A stretch of 48,370 nt of DNA from Nocardia lijiangensis NBRC 108240. GTDB lineage: Bacteria > Actinomycetota > Actinomycetes > Mycobacteriales > Mycobacteriaceae. Position numbers and translations under genes: made by a program. Positions 25,634 through 34,205 of the stretch are shown here, in pieces. A model generated the notes under the pieces. It did not search any database. It was given only the letters and a program-made list of their open reading frames with translations, and had not been told where the DNA came from. Position 1 is the stretch's first letter. Each line of letters starts with the position of its first letter. Where the stretch lies: assembly GCF_001613045.1 (NCBI RefSeq), contig NZ_BDBP01000079.1, positions 1 through 48,370 of the forward strand. The letters run 5' to 3'.

Positions 25634-27151
25634 TCATATCGTCAGCACCCGTTCCTCGCGCACCGCGCGGCCATAGCGCTGCTCGGCGGTGGTGATGTAC
25701 TCCGCCAGTGCGATGTGTCCGTCCGGCGCGACCGCCAGCCGTGGCGGTGGGGCGACCCGCAGGCCGGCGGCCGCGGCGACCTTGGCCAATGCCGAACCGA
25801 GGTGGAGCGCCGAACCCTCGGTCGAGGCGGGCGTTTCGATCGGCGAGAGCGGTTCGAGTGGCAGCTGCGGGCGGGGCTGGTGGTCGGTCGCATCGACATC
25901 CACTGTGGTGCCCGCACATTGGGTTTCGATGAGGTCGGCGATGAGCGGGCCGTCTCCGCAGAGGAACGCGAACCGGAACGCCAAGCGCATCGCGGGGTCG
26001 GCGATCTCGCGGTTCCACTGGGCGCGCTGGCTGCCGTTCGGCAGCGTGTAGCGCACGGCATCGATGGCGATGGCCGCGGGCACCGCCACATCGCGGGCCA
26101 GCGCCAGCAGTTCGGGGGTCGGCGAGGCGACGCTGTCGATGAGCGCCTCCAGCAATACCGCATGCCAGAAATCGACCTGCGCGCAGTGCAATCCGAGACC
26201 GCGCGCCGCGTACGCCTCGAACGCGGCGGCGAGCAACTCCTGTCCCTCGTCGACTCGAAAACCTTTGAAAGCCACTGTCGCGAGGCGGGTCTGGACGGCG
26301 GCCACGTCCAGCGCCGCGCCGGACGCCTCGAAGCAGGCCAGGCTGCGCCGGTACAGCGCCTCGGCTTGTTCGTCGTCGCGCTGTTCGGCGACGAATCCCA
26401 TGATCCTGAGCCCGACCCCGGCGCGGTACTCGAGCCCGGCTTGTTCGAAGTACCACTGGCTCGCCCGCAGCGGCGCCTCCGCCTCGTCGAACCGGTCCAC
26501 CCTGGTGTACAGGGTGGCGAGATTCTGCTGGGTTTCGGCCACCGCGTTGTGGTCGCCCGCCGCCTCGAAGGCGCGCAGCGCTTGTTCGGCGAAGTCGATG
26601 CCGAGTTCCCTGCGTCCGGTCTCGAAGTAGGCGCCCGCCAAGTTCATCAGCGGATGACCCGCCAGATGCGGCGCGAAATGCTCTGCGACGTTCAGGGTTT
26701 CGGTGGCCAGTTCGATCACCCGCACCCACTTGGCGCGGTGGAACGCCACCGCGGTCAGCGAGAGCAGGCAGGGCACCCGCAGCGACCCGAATTCGGGATT
26801 GTCCGCGAGCAGCGCCCTGGCCTCCTCGAGCGCTTCCTGCGCCGTGTCGAGTTCGCCGAGGTGCTGTAGCGCCTGCGAGTAGTTGACGAGCGTGGACGCG
26901 CGTTTCTCGACGGCATCGTCGGGGATCTGTGCCAGCGCCGACCGGAACCGGACGGCCGCGCCCGCGTGGTCGCCGAGTTCGTCGCACATGCTCGCGGCGT
27001 TGACCAGCGCGCTGACCCGCACACCGTCGGAGGTGGTGCGGACCGCGTGCTCGAAGATTCGCAGCGCCTCCGCGACTTCGCCGCGCTGATACGCCGCGGC
27101 TCCCTCGTAGAGCAGTTCCAGGCCGGGCGGCGCTGCGTCGTCCTGCGTCAT
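25634..27151 (-). CDS. Tetratricopeptide-repeat protein, partner of the CHAT protease
   Basis: A 505-residue protein, helical almost throughout. TPR-like units are visible from about residue 15 (EGAAAYQRGEVAEALRIFEHAV), at 95 (QALQHLGELDTAQEALEEARAL), 165-205 (AGAYFETGRRELGIDFAEQALRAFEAAGD), 205-245 (NLATLYTRVDRFDEAEAPLRAS) and 255-300 (GFVAEQRDDEQAEALYRRSLACFEASG). The last 90 residues are a Pro-rich linker and a conserved-looking tail (ALAEYITTAEQRYGRAVREERVLTI). Its ATG overlaps the stop of the preceding gene by one base (TGATG at 27153-27149), so synthesis is coupled. By analogy with TPR-CHAT pairs it probably senses a trigger and holds or activates the protease; that is inference. Confidence 0.85.
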   Translation of the reverse strand: MTQDDAAPPGLELLYEGAAAYQRGEVAEALRIFEHAVRTTSDGVRVSALVNAASMCDELGDHAGAAVRFRSALAQIPDDAVEKRASTLVNYSQALQHLGELDTAQEALEEARALLADNPEFGSLRVPCLLSLTAVAFHRAKWVRVIELATETLNVAEHFAPHLAGHPLMNLAGAYFETGRRELGIDFAEQALRAFEAAGDHNAVAETQQNLATLYTRVDRFDEAEAPLRASQWYFEQAGLEYRAGVGLRIMGFVAEQRDDEQAEALYRRSLACFEASGAALDVAAVQTRLATVAFKGFRVDEGQELLAAAFEAYAARGLGLHCAQVDFWHAVLLEALIDSVASPTPELLALARDVAVPAAIAIDAVRYTLPNGSQRAQWNREIADPAMRLAFRFAFLCGDGPLIADLIETQCAGTTVDVDATDHQPRPQLPLEPLSPIETPASTEGSALHLGSALAKVAAAAGLRVAPPPRLAVAPDGHIALAEYITTAEQRYGRAVREERVLTI

Positions 27152-28146
27152 CAGAAGTCCGAATCCGATGCGGCGGCCGCGATCTCGGCCAGTAGCGGCG
27201 CATCGTCGTCGCTCGCTGTGGCGCGGCGCAGCCGGGCTGCCACCAGATCCCGGATGCGCGCGCGCTCGTCGTGCTCGGCGGGGGAGAGCGGTTCCGGACC
27301 CACGCCCGGCACGTAAACCTGCACCCCCGCAACAGCTTCCGCATCGGTAGACGCGGTGCCATGCCAGGTGTCGCCGAATAGATGGAGTTCGGTATCGATC
27401 ACGCCGACCGCTGTGTCGAGCAGCGCGCGCGGGTGCAGATGCGCGGGCGGGGCCCCGAGTTGCGGCGCGGCAACCGCCTGCACCCGAACGAGCGTCGCAC
27501 CTTCCGCCCTCGTCAACTCCCAGGACACCGCGTGCTCGGAAGCGTCGACCAGGCCGGGCGGGCAGCGCCGCCAGTCCCAGCCGCTGCTGCCCCTCCCGAA
27601 GACCAGTTCACCGTGTCGCGCACCGGAACCGGCGGCCAGCGCATAGTCCTCCGCGCGGCCCAGCGCGACGGGTGCCGAGGGCGCGGGCTCGGGATGCGCA
27701 TCCGCGCCGTCCACGATCAACTCGCACGCCTCGGTGAGCGTGGCGATCTCGGTGTCGAGCAGCCGCTGATCCAGCGCCGGGATGCCGTCGATGGTGGAGG
27801 CGGGCCACCAGCGCGTCGCCCAGTGCGCGTAAGCCAGCTTTCTGGCCTGCGCGACCAGAGCGGGCAGCGCGGGTTCGGCCGCAAGCTCGACGGCCTCCCG
27901 GTCGGCGACGGCGAGTGCGACGCGCTCGCCGTACACGGCCCACAACCATTCCTGCGCTTCGTCGAGGTCGTGCAGCACGGCGGCGGGAACCGGCTCTCCG
28001 GCAAGCAGACTCCAACCGAGGTGGCCGCCGACGACCTCCAGCACCATGGTGTCCAGCGGGGGAACGTCGGCTGCGAGCACCGGCGCGCCCGCAGGCGCGA
28101 TGGTCCAGAGTCCATCGGCGTCTTCGCGCACGAGCACCGTATTCAT
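27151..28146 (-). CDS. Unrecognised protein of the CHAT operon (gene 2)
   Basis: A 331-residue protein I cannot assign. The N-terminal half is mixed alpha/beta (NTVLVREDADGLWTIAP, then helical AEPALPALVAQARKLAYAHWATRWWP). From about residue 175 it looks beta-rich with aromatic positions (GELVFGRGSSGWDWRRCPPGL, HAVSWELTRAEGATLVRVQAV, TELHLFGDTWHGTA), like a beta-sandwich. A short helical tail ends in acidic residues. No signal peptide. Both ends overlap neighbours by one base (TGATG at 28148-28144 and 27153-27149), which shows it is an integral part of the operon. It could be the substrate, adaptor or sensor of the protease. Confidence 0.8.
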   Translation of the reverse strand: MNTVLVREDADGLWTIAPAGAPVLAADVPPLDTMVLEVVGGHLGWSLLAGEPVPAAVLHDLDEAQEWLWAVYGERVALAVADREAVELAAEPALPALVAQARKLAYAHWATRWWPASTIDGIPALDQRLLDTEIATLTEACELIVDGADAHPEPAPSAPVALGRAEDYALAAGSGARHGELVFGRGSSGWDWRRCPPGLVDASEHAVSWELTRAEGATLVRVQAVAAPQLGAPPAHLHPRALLDTAVGVIDTELHLFGDTWHGTASTDAEAVAGVQVYVPGVGPEPLSPAEHDERARIRDLVAARLRRATASDDDAPLLAEIAAAASDSDF

Positions 28147-29579
28147 CAGCTCGCCCTCGATTCCGTCGAATCGCCTTCGCCCGCGACAGCATTCGCACTG
28201 AGCGCGTTCTTCACCTTGGTGCGATGATCGAGGATGACCGAGCGGGCGACGCCATCCAGCAGATCCCACAGCTCCTCGGGTTCGGCCACCGGCGCCGTCC
28301 GAACATCACGGCCGTGCAGACGAACCCACAGCCGCCGCAGATAGGGCCGCCACGGCGTGCGGAGTTCCGCGGCGATCTGCGCAAGCGGCCCGCGCACTTC
28401 ATCGCCATCGTGCACCGCAAGCCGCCGTGCTTGCAGCACATAGGCTTCGCGCCGCCAGCGGTTGTTGATCACCTGGTTTGCCGCGGATCCGCGCACCACG
28501 TCGACCGGCGCCGATACCCGCCCGGCCACCCGTTTGGCGTCCGTGCTGCCGCGCTCCGACCACGCCGCATCGGCCAAGCGGCGCACCCGCCCCGCCTCAT
28601 GGACGCGCTCGTTCACCCCCGCGCCGAACGGCGAAAGGCCAACGGCAAGTACGGCTCCGGTAGCAGCCGCGACCCGCAGCGTCTCGTCCAGCAGTGCCCA
28701 CGGCGAACAACTGCGGGCGATTTCGTCGGTGACGAGTTCCGGGATCGGTGGCAGTTCGGCGCGTTCGCTCGAGGCCTGCAATACCGTGAAGACCCGTTCG
28801 TAGATCGTGCGATCGAACGGGAGCCCGAGGTCCGCCTTGGACGCCGAGGCGCCGAGCGCGGGCGGGTGCGGTAGCGGATGCGCGGTGAGCCCGAGTTCGT
28901 TCGCGCTGCCGCCGGATGCCCGGTGCCAGAGGTCGATTCCGGAGTGGGTGCCCGCGCGCGCCGCCACGAGACGGTCGAGTTCGGGCTGTCCGTCGCCGGT
29001 CACCCGGCTGTTCGCGCACGCGTCGAGCAGTTCCTCGAACGCCGCGGTGTGATCGCCGCTCGCCGTCGCCGGTCGCCGTCGCCAGGCGATCTCGATCAAC
29101 CCGCCCAGCTCCCGCGCCAATCCCGCGTCGGTGAGATGGTTCTTGAGCGCCTGCGTGGTGCGGCCCGCGGCGAATTCGTGGATATCGCGCAGCGCGGCTT
29201 CCGCTGTTTGCCTGTCCCGCACCGGATCCGGGTGCCCCGCCGTCGTCGCGAGCTCGAAGCAGCGCTGGAAGTAGAGATCCTGCGGATTGCCCTCGGTGAT
29301 GCGCAGTGCGCGGCGAACCTGTTTGAGCAGCGTGAACCAGGCCGCGGTGGCCCGCAATACGTCCGCGGCGGCGAATATCCGCGTGGCGAGCAGCGTCGCG
29401 CCGTCCGCGCTCAGGATCGCGCCCGCGCAAGTCGGATGCTGCACGGGCCGGATCACCAAAGGGTCGAGCACGAGTTTGACGGTCCGGCGCAGCGGTCCGC
29501 CGTGCGGTCCGCTGAGTGCTTCCACGCCGTCGAGCCTGCGCCACACCTCGTCGAGCACCATGGCGCGCGGTCGTCGCAT
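28146..29579 (-). CDS. Unrecognised protein of the CHAT operon (gene 1)
   Basis: A 477-residue, Arg- and Leu-rich, mostly helical protein; I do not recognise a family. Visible pieces are VKLVLDPLVIRPVQHPTCAGAIL near the N-terminus, a helical block LLKQVRRALRITEGNPQDLYFQRCFELA, a central loop-rich stretch, and a basic C-terminal block (VINNRWRREAYVLQARRLAVHDGDEVRGPLAQI, then WRPYLRRLWVRLHGRDV). No signal or membrane helix. The ATG at 29579 is supported by a TANNNT -10 six nt upstream (leaderless); an ATG at 29561 is the alternative. First gene of the operon, so it may be the sensor or effector for which the downstream protease works. Confidence 0.8.
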   Translation of the reverse strand: MRRPRAMVLDEVWRRLDGVEALSGPHGGPLRRTVKLVLDPLVIRPVQHPTCAGAILSADGATLLATRIFAAADVLRATAAWFTLLKQVRRALRITEGNPQDLYFQRCFELATTAGHPDPVRDRQTAEAALRDIHEFAAGRTTQALKNHLTDAGLARELGGLIEIAWRRRPATASGDHTAAFEELLDACANSRVTGDGQPELDRLVAARAGTHSGIDLWHRASGGSANELGLTAHPLPHPPALGASASKADLGLPFDRTIYERVFTVLQASSERAELPPIPELVTDEIARSCSPWALLDETLRVAAATGAVLAVGLSPFGAGVNERVHEAGRVRRLADAAWSERGSTDAKRVAGRVSAPVDVVRGSAANQVINNRWRREAYVLQARRLAVHDGDEVRGPLAQIAAELRTPWRPYLRRLWVRLHGRDVRTAPVAEPEELWDLLDGVARSVILDHRTKVKNALSANAVAGEGDSTESRAS

Positions 29580-29585
29580 TCGACC

Positions 29586-29591
29586 AGGTTA
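29586..29591 (-). promoter_or_regulatory. -10 box of the CHAT operon (leaderless)
   Basis: On the minus strand TAACCT fits TANNNT and ends 6 nt before the ATG at 29579, with no ribosome-binding site between. I see no good -35 at 17 nt, so the promoter may be weak or activator-dependent. Confidence 0.5.
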
Positions 29592-29715
29592 ACGGACCTC
29601 TGGCCGACTCGGGCCGCCGAAACCTGGGATCGGTAGGCGGCGCGCGATTTCTACCTTTCTCGCAACGGCCCAACCACGGGGCCGGACCAACCGAGAGAGA
29701 CAGGAACAGATCACC

Positions 29716-30255
29716 ATGAACACCAAGCACTTCCGCATCGGCACCGCCGCCATCGCCGCCATCGCGCTCACCGGCTTCCTCACCGCCTGCGGCGACGACT
29801 CCGCGAAGAGCTCGCCCGCGACCTCGCAGCAGACCACCGCCGCCGCGCCCGCGGCCCCGGCCTCCGGAAAGTCCGCGGCGCTGGTCGACGGCAAGACGCT
29901 GACCGGCACGTTCGACACCACCTGCGCCAAGCAGGGCGACACCCTGGCGCTCGCGCTGACCGACAACAACAACGCCACCTACGGCCAGCTGACGGTCAGC
30001 GCCACCGTCACCGGCGCCGACACCGTGCAGGCCGTCGGCATCGCGGGCAGCAAGGGCGGTTCCTCGGGTCTGCCCTATGCGGTGGGCTACGGCAACGGCC
30101 AGCCGGGCGGCTCGGCGAAGGTCGTGAAGGACGGCAACACCTACAAGGTCACCGGCGAGGGCGTCGGCGCGCCGGACCTGACCAATCCGCTGGCGGGGCC
30201 GTCGACCTCGACCTTCGACATCACCTTCGCCTGCTCGACCATCGTCGGCGCCTGA
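29716..30255 (+). CDS. LpqH-like 19-kDa lipoprotein antigen family
   Basis: A 179-residue lipoprotein: signal peptide with lipobox LTAC (Cys25), then a Ser/Thr/Ala-rich linker (about 30-50), then a beta-sandwich domain. The pattern GKTLTGTFDTTCAKQGDTLALALTD, GGSAKVVKDGNTYKVTGEGVGAPDLTNPLAGPSTSTFDITFAC matches LpqH, including the two Cys (TTC and FAC) that would form a disulfide. AGGAA precedes the ATG. It would be anchored at the outer face of the membrane; in mycobacteria LpqH is an immunodominant TLR2 ligand of unclear physiological role. Confidence 0.88.
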   Translation: MNTKHFRIGTAAIAAIALTGFLTACGDDSAKSSPATSQQTTAAAPAAPASGKSAALVDGKTLTGTFDTTCAKQGDTLALALTDNNNATYGQLTVSATVTGADTVQAVGIAGSKGGSSGLPYAVGYGNGQPGGSAKVVKDGNTYKVTGEGVGAPDLTNPLAGPSTSTFDITFACSTIVGA

Positions 30256-30388
30256 CGGACGGTCCGAGTGCTCGGCTCCCCGTCGTCCCGCGAGCCCGGC
30301 GCTACCGAGGGGTGCGCCTGGCAGGCACGACGGGGTTGCCCGGAACCCGGAACACCCGGCCCGACAACGAACAACCGAGGAGCACACC

Positions 30389-31192
30389 ATGGCAACCAAA
30401 CTGCGCGCCGCCGCGATCGTCTTCGGCCTCGCCGCGATCGGCCTCTACCTCTGGCACGGCCTCACCTACGAGCCGAGCAGCCCCTACGAGCCCGGCTTCC
30501 TCGCGTGGGTGAACGGCTTCATGGCCCTGCCGATCATCGCGTTCACCGCGGTGGTGATGGTCTTCGCCTTCACCGGCGAGGGCATCATGTCCGCCTTCAC
30601 GGGGCTCAACACCACGGAATTCCGCGGCGGGCTGCTCGGCATCGGCACCGTGAAGTCGTTCCGGCAGACCGGTCTCACCGTCAACGACCAGCCGCAGATT
30701 CGCATCGAGTTCAGCGTCGAAGGCGTGGACGGCAAGGTCTTCGAGTCCGCGGCGAAGCTGATCGTGCCGCTCACCGAACTGGCGCTGCTGCGTCCAGGGG
30801 TGGTGCTTCCGGTGCGGTACCTGCCGGACCGCACCGACAAGGTGGAGGTGGATCTGTCCGGCGACAGCGTCGAGGCGCAGCGGGTGATGAACGAATCCAT
30901 GATCCGCAAGGGCTTCACCACCGAGGCCAAGCTGGACATCGCGGCCCGCGGCATCGCGGCCCAGGCGGTGGTGCAATCGCTGTCGGTGCCCGGCGAGATC
31001 CGCGGCGGATACTCGAAGGTGGAGATCGGCCTGGCCGTCACCAGGCCCGACGGCAGTACCTTCCGCACCCGCGCCGAGAAGTTCCTGCCTCCGGCCAGCG
31101 TCGGCAATGTGCAGGTGGGCAGGATCGTGCAGGTGCACTACTTGCCGGAGAACGAGCAGGAGGTCGTCATCGCGGTTCCGGTGAACGCCTGA
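30389..31192 (+). CDS. Membrane protein with two similar extracytoplasmic domains
   Basis: A 267-residue protein with two helices near the N-terminus (KLRAAAIVFGLAAIGLYLWHGLTY and FMALPIIAFTAVVMVFAFTG) and a soluble part made of two related halves: GTVKSFRQTGLTVNDQPQIRIEFSVEGVDGKVFES...RPGVVLPVRYLPDRTDKVEV, and AQAVVQSLSVPGEIRGGYSKVEIGLAVTRPDGSTFRTR...QVGRIVQVHYLPENEQEVVI. Each half is the beta-barrel repeat that follows the helices in DUF3592-like proteins. A CGAGGAG ribosome-binding site precedes the ATG. Function is unknown; it may be co-transcribed with the LpqH-like gene 133 nt upstream. Confidence 0.78.
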   Translation: MATKLRAAAIVFGLAAIGLYLWHGLTYEPSSPYEPGFLAWVNGFMALPIIAFTAVVMVFAFTGEGIMSAFTGLNTTEFRGGLLGIGTVKSFRQTGLTVNDQPQIRIEFSVEGVDGKVFESAAKLIVPLTELALLRPGVVLPVRYLPDRTDKVEVDLSGDSVEAQRVMNESMIRKGFTTEAKLDIAARGIAAQAVVQSLSVPGEIRGGYSKVEIGLAVTRPDGSTFRTRAEKFLPPASVGNVQVGRIVQVHYLPENEQEVVIAVPVNA

Positions 31193-31276
31193 GACTTGGT
31201 CGGCTGTTCACCTGGGTGTTTCCTGGGAATAGCCTGGGGCGTTTAGCGTGCGGCCGACAGCCCGAAGCAGGAGATC

Positions 31277-33337
31277 GTGACCTTGAAACCACTCGCCCTT
31301 TTCGTGCAGCACGACGGCCGCTCCGCGCGCGCCGCCGTGACCTGCGAGTACAAATGCGCCAACGCGTGCTTCCACGAGACACCCAACACCTCGGGCGGCG
31401 AGTACTTCGGCGACATCGTCAGCTCCCTGAATCGGCGCGGTCTGATCAAGGGCGGCGCGGCCGCGGTGCTCGCCGTCGGCGCCGCCTCCGCGCTGGCGGC
31501 CTGCGGTGACGACGAGGCAGGCACCGGCGCCACCCCGGCGGGCCCGCCCGGCACCGGAACCGACTTCACCGCGGTCGCCCCCAACAAGGAAGATGCCCTC
31601 GTCATCCCGGAGGGTTACGAACAGTCGGTCGTGATCCGCTGGGGCGACCCGCTTTTCGCCGACGCACCCGCCTTCGATTTCGACAAGCAGACCGCCGCCG
31701 CGCAGGTCAAGCAGTTCGGCTACAACAACGACTTCGCGGCCCTGCTGCCGATCGAGGGCCAGGCCAACAGCTACCTGCTGGTGGTCAACCACGAGTACAC
31801 CACCGCGCCGCAGATGTTCCGCGGCTACGACAAAGCGAACCCGACGCCCGAGCAGCTCGCCATCACCATGGCGGCGCACGGCCTGACCGTCGTCGAGGTC
31901 AAGGGTGAAGCGGGCACCGGCAAGCTGACGCCCGTCTTCGGCAAGTACAACCGCCGCATCACCGCGACCACCGAGTTCACCGTGACCGGTCCGGCCGCAG
32001 GGAGCGATCTGCTGAAGACCTCCGCCGACCCGACCGGCACCAAGGTGCTCGGCACCTTCGCCAACTGCGCGGGCGGTGTGACGCCCTGGGGCACAGTGCT
32101 TTCCGGCGAGGAGAACTTCCACGGCTACTTCGCCAACGGCGACAAGCCCGCGGGCGGCGACGCCGCGGTGGCGCGCGCCAAGCGCTACGGCTTCACCGCG
32201 GGCGCGACGGCCAACCTGTGGGAGCGCGCCGACAAGCGCTTCGACCTGGCCCAGGAACCCAACGAGGCCAATCGTTTCGGCTACGTCATCGAGGTCGACC
32301 CGTGGGACCCGAACTCGACGCCGGTCAAGCACACGGCCATGGGCAGGCTCAAGCACGAGGGCGCGAATATCTACGTCACCAAGGGTGGCGACGTCGTCTC
32401 CTACACCGGGGACGACGAAAGATTCGACTACATGTACAAATTCGTGTCGTCCCGCAAGGTGCAGTCCGGCACCGGCGCGGCCAGCAGGCGGCACAACATG
32501 ACCATTCTCGACGCGGGCACCCTCTACGTCGCCAAGCTCACCGGCGACCACGCGGACAAGATCGACGGCACCGGCGCCAAGCCTTCGGATCAGGGCTTCA
32601 CCGGTAAGGGACAGTGGATTCCGCTGCTGGAGACCAACGCCGAGGGCAAGGGCAAGTCGCTCGTCGACGGTATGACCGCCGAAGAGGTCGCGGTGTTCAC
32701 CCGGCTGGCGGCCGACAAGGTCGGCGCCACCAAGATGGACCGCCCGGAGGACTTCGAGGCCAACCCCTTCACCGGCAAGGTGTACGTCGCGCTGACCAAC
32801 AACGACAACCGCGGCAAGGAGGGCAAGGCCGGTCCGGACGAGGCGAACCCGCGCAACCTCAACAAGAACGGCCAGGTCCTCGAGATCGACGACGACCACA
32901 CCGGCACCCAGTTCACCTGGTCGCTGCTGCTGGTCTGCGGCGACCCGGCCGCGGCGGACACCTACTACGCCGGGTTCGACAAGACCAAGGTGAGCCCGAT
33001 CTCCTGCCCGGACAACCTGGCCTTCGACCCGTACGGCAACCTGTGGATCTCCACCGACGGCAACGCGCTGAAGTCCAACGACGGCCTCTTCTCGGTGGTG
33101 CTGGACGGCGCGAATCGCGGTGAGACCAAACAGTTCCTGACGGTGCCGCGCGGCGGTGAGACCTGCGGTCCGATCGTCACCGAATCGCGGGTCATCGTGT
33201 GCGTGCAGCATCCGGGCGAGGCCGACGACGCCACTCCCGACAACCCGCTCTCGCACTGGCCCGACGGCGGTTCCGCGCAGCCGCGGCCCTCGGTGGCGGT
33301 GGTCTGGAAGAAGAACGGCGGCCGCATCGGCGTGTAA
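31277..33337 (+). CDS. PhoX-family (DUF839) Tat-exported protein
   Basis: A 686-residue protein of the PhoX alkaline-phosphatase family. The first 50 residues carry CEYKCANACFHETPNTSGGEYF with Cys23, Cys27 and Cys31, a conserved leader of actinobacterial members; then a twin-arginine signal LNRRGLIKG (51-59) and a lipobox-like SALAAC (Cys76). Inside are PhoX blocks such as LLVVNHEYTTAPQMF, WGTVLSGEENFHGYF, RFGYVIEVDPWDPNSTPVKHTAMGRLKHEGANI, RPEDFEANPFTGKVYVALTNND and CPDNLAFDPYGNLWISTDGN. PhoX uses Fe and Ca to cleave phosphate esters outside the cell. GTG 31277 follows AGGAG. No Pho box is recognised upstream. Confidence 0.92.
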   Translation: MTLKPLALFVQHDGRSARAAVTCEYKCANACFHETPNTSGGEYFGDIVSSLNRRGLIKGGAAAVLAVGAASALAACGDDEAGTGATPAGPPGTGTDFTAVAPNKEDALVIPEGYEQSVVIRWGDPLFADAPAFDFDKQTAAAQVKQFGYNNDFAALLPIEGQANSYLLVVNHEYTTAPQMFRGYDKANPTPEQLAITMAAHGLTVVEVKGEAGTGKLTPVFGKYNRRITATTEFTVTGPAAGSDLLKTSADPTGTKVLGTFANCAGGVTPWGTVLSGEENFHGYFANGDKPAGGDAAVARAKRYGFTAGATANLWERADKRFDLAQEPNEANRFGYVIEVDPWDPNSTPVKHTAMGRLKHEGANIYVTKGGDVVSYTGDDERFDYMYKFVSSRKVQSGTGAASRRHNMTILDAGTLYVAKLTGDHADKIDGTGAKPSDQGFTGKGQWIPLLETNAEGKGKSLVDGMTAEEVAVFTRLAADKVGATKMDRPEDFEANPFTGKVYVALTNNDNRGKEGKAGPDEANPRNLNKNGQVLEIDDDHTGTQFTWSLLLVCGDPAAADTYYAGFDKTKVSPISCPDNLAFDPYGNLWISTDGNALKSNDGLFSVVLDGANRGETKQFLTVPRGGETCGPIVTESRVIVCVQHPGEADDATPDNPLSHWPDGGSAQPRPSVAVVWKKNGGRIGV

Positions 33338-33345
33338 CCGGCTGT

Positions 33346-33372
33346 CCCCCGGGTGGTTTCGCCACCCGGGGG
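33346..33372. terminator. Bidirectional terminator between phoX-like and GH25 genes
   Basis: A perfect 11-bp stem CCCCCGGGTGG/CCACCCGGGGG with a TTTCG loop lies 8 nt after the PhoX stop and 6 nt from the convergent lysozyme stop. Confidence 0.85.
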
Positions 33373-33378
33373 CATCGG

Positions 33379-34119
33379 TCAGCTGCTTCCGGTGAGCCCG
33401 CCCATGTTGGCGAAGCGGGCGAAATCGCCTTGGGCGCCGCTGTATACGTTGAGGTCGGTGCGGCCCGCGATGCCGGGGATGCTGCCGCTGTCGGTGGTCT
33501 GCCAGAACGTCCACGTCGGCCAGCCGCCGGGCACCTCGGGCTGATCGTTGCCGCGGTAGTCGGCGATCCACAGCGGATAGTGAGTGAACTCGCTGGTGTT
33601 GGCCATCGCCGTCTTCCAGAAGTTCGGATAGGTGTAGACGATCGGCACCCGGCCGGTCAGCGCCTGCACGGTGTTCAGGTAGCGGTGCGTCCAGTTGATC
33701 AGCGCCGCGGGATCGAGCCCGCCGGTGTGCTCGAGATCCAGCACGGGCGGCAGGTCCAGCGGACCGTTCTGGCCGAGCACTATCGCGGCGTAGAGCGCCG
33801 CTTGCGGTTCCGGCGGCAGTTGCGGCCGGGCGTAGTGATACGTGCCGCGGGCCATGCCCGCCGCGCGCATCAGCAGGCTGTCCGCGACGAAGTAGGGATT
33901 GATGTAGCTCAAGCCTTCGGTGGCCTTGACCATGGCGAAATCGTGTCCCGATCGCTTGACGGCGAACCAGTCGATCAGCCGCCCGTCGATGTGCTGCCAG
34001 GACGAGACATCCGGCCCGACCGGCGCGGCCGCCGCCTGTCCGTTTGCCGAAAGGATGCTGCCCACGACGAGCGCGGACAACGCAAGATTGCGGGTCGCTC
34101 TCCAACGAGTGCTATCCAT
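33379..34119 (-). CDS. Secreted GH25 lysozyme
   Basis: A 246-residue protein with a Sec signal peptide (NLALSALVVGSILSANGQAAAA, cleaved around residue 32) followed at once by a GH25 (Chalaropsis-type muramidase) barrel: GPDVSSWQ (Asp37), FAMVKATEGLSYINPYF, GTYHYARP, the catalytic PPVLDLEHTGGL pair, PIVYTYPNFW, YPLWIADY and WTFWQTTDSGSIPGIAGRTDLNVYSG. There is no separate wall-binding domain. It would hydrolyse the bond between N-acetylmuramic acid and N-acetylglucosamine, for wall turnover or against competitors. Confidence 0.93.
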   Translation of the reverse strand: MDSTRWRATRNLALSALVVGSILSANGQAAAAPVGPDVSSWQHIDGRLIDWFAVKRSGHDFAMVKATEGLSYINPYFVADSLLMRAAGMARGTYHYARPQLPPEPQAALYAAIVLGQNGPLDLPPVLDLEHTGGLDPAALINWTHRYLNTVQALTGRVPIVYTYPNFWKTAMANTSEFTHYPLWIADYRGNDQPEVPGGWPTWTFWQTTDSGSIPGIAGRTDLNVYSGAQGDFARFANMGGLTGSS

Positions 34120-34205
34120 GCTCTTCGACCTTAGGTGGCGGCACTTCAGGCGAACAGTGGTACGAATGATTCGGTTGCCGAATGTTTACCAGAGAACGGT
34201 AGTGA

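Noticed and set aside
24316..29579. Type III-E CRISPR (gRAMP with TPR-CHAT) or gasdermin system
   Set aside because: No gRAMP, repeats or Cas1 are in the window and neither unknown protein shows gasdermin features that I can see.
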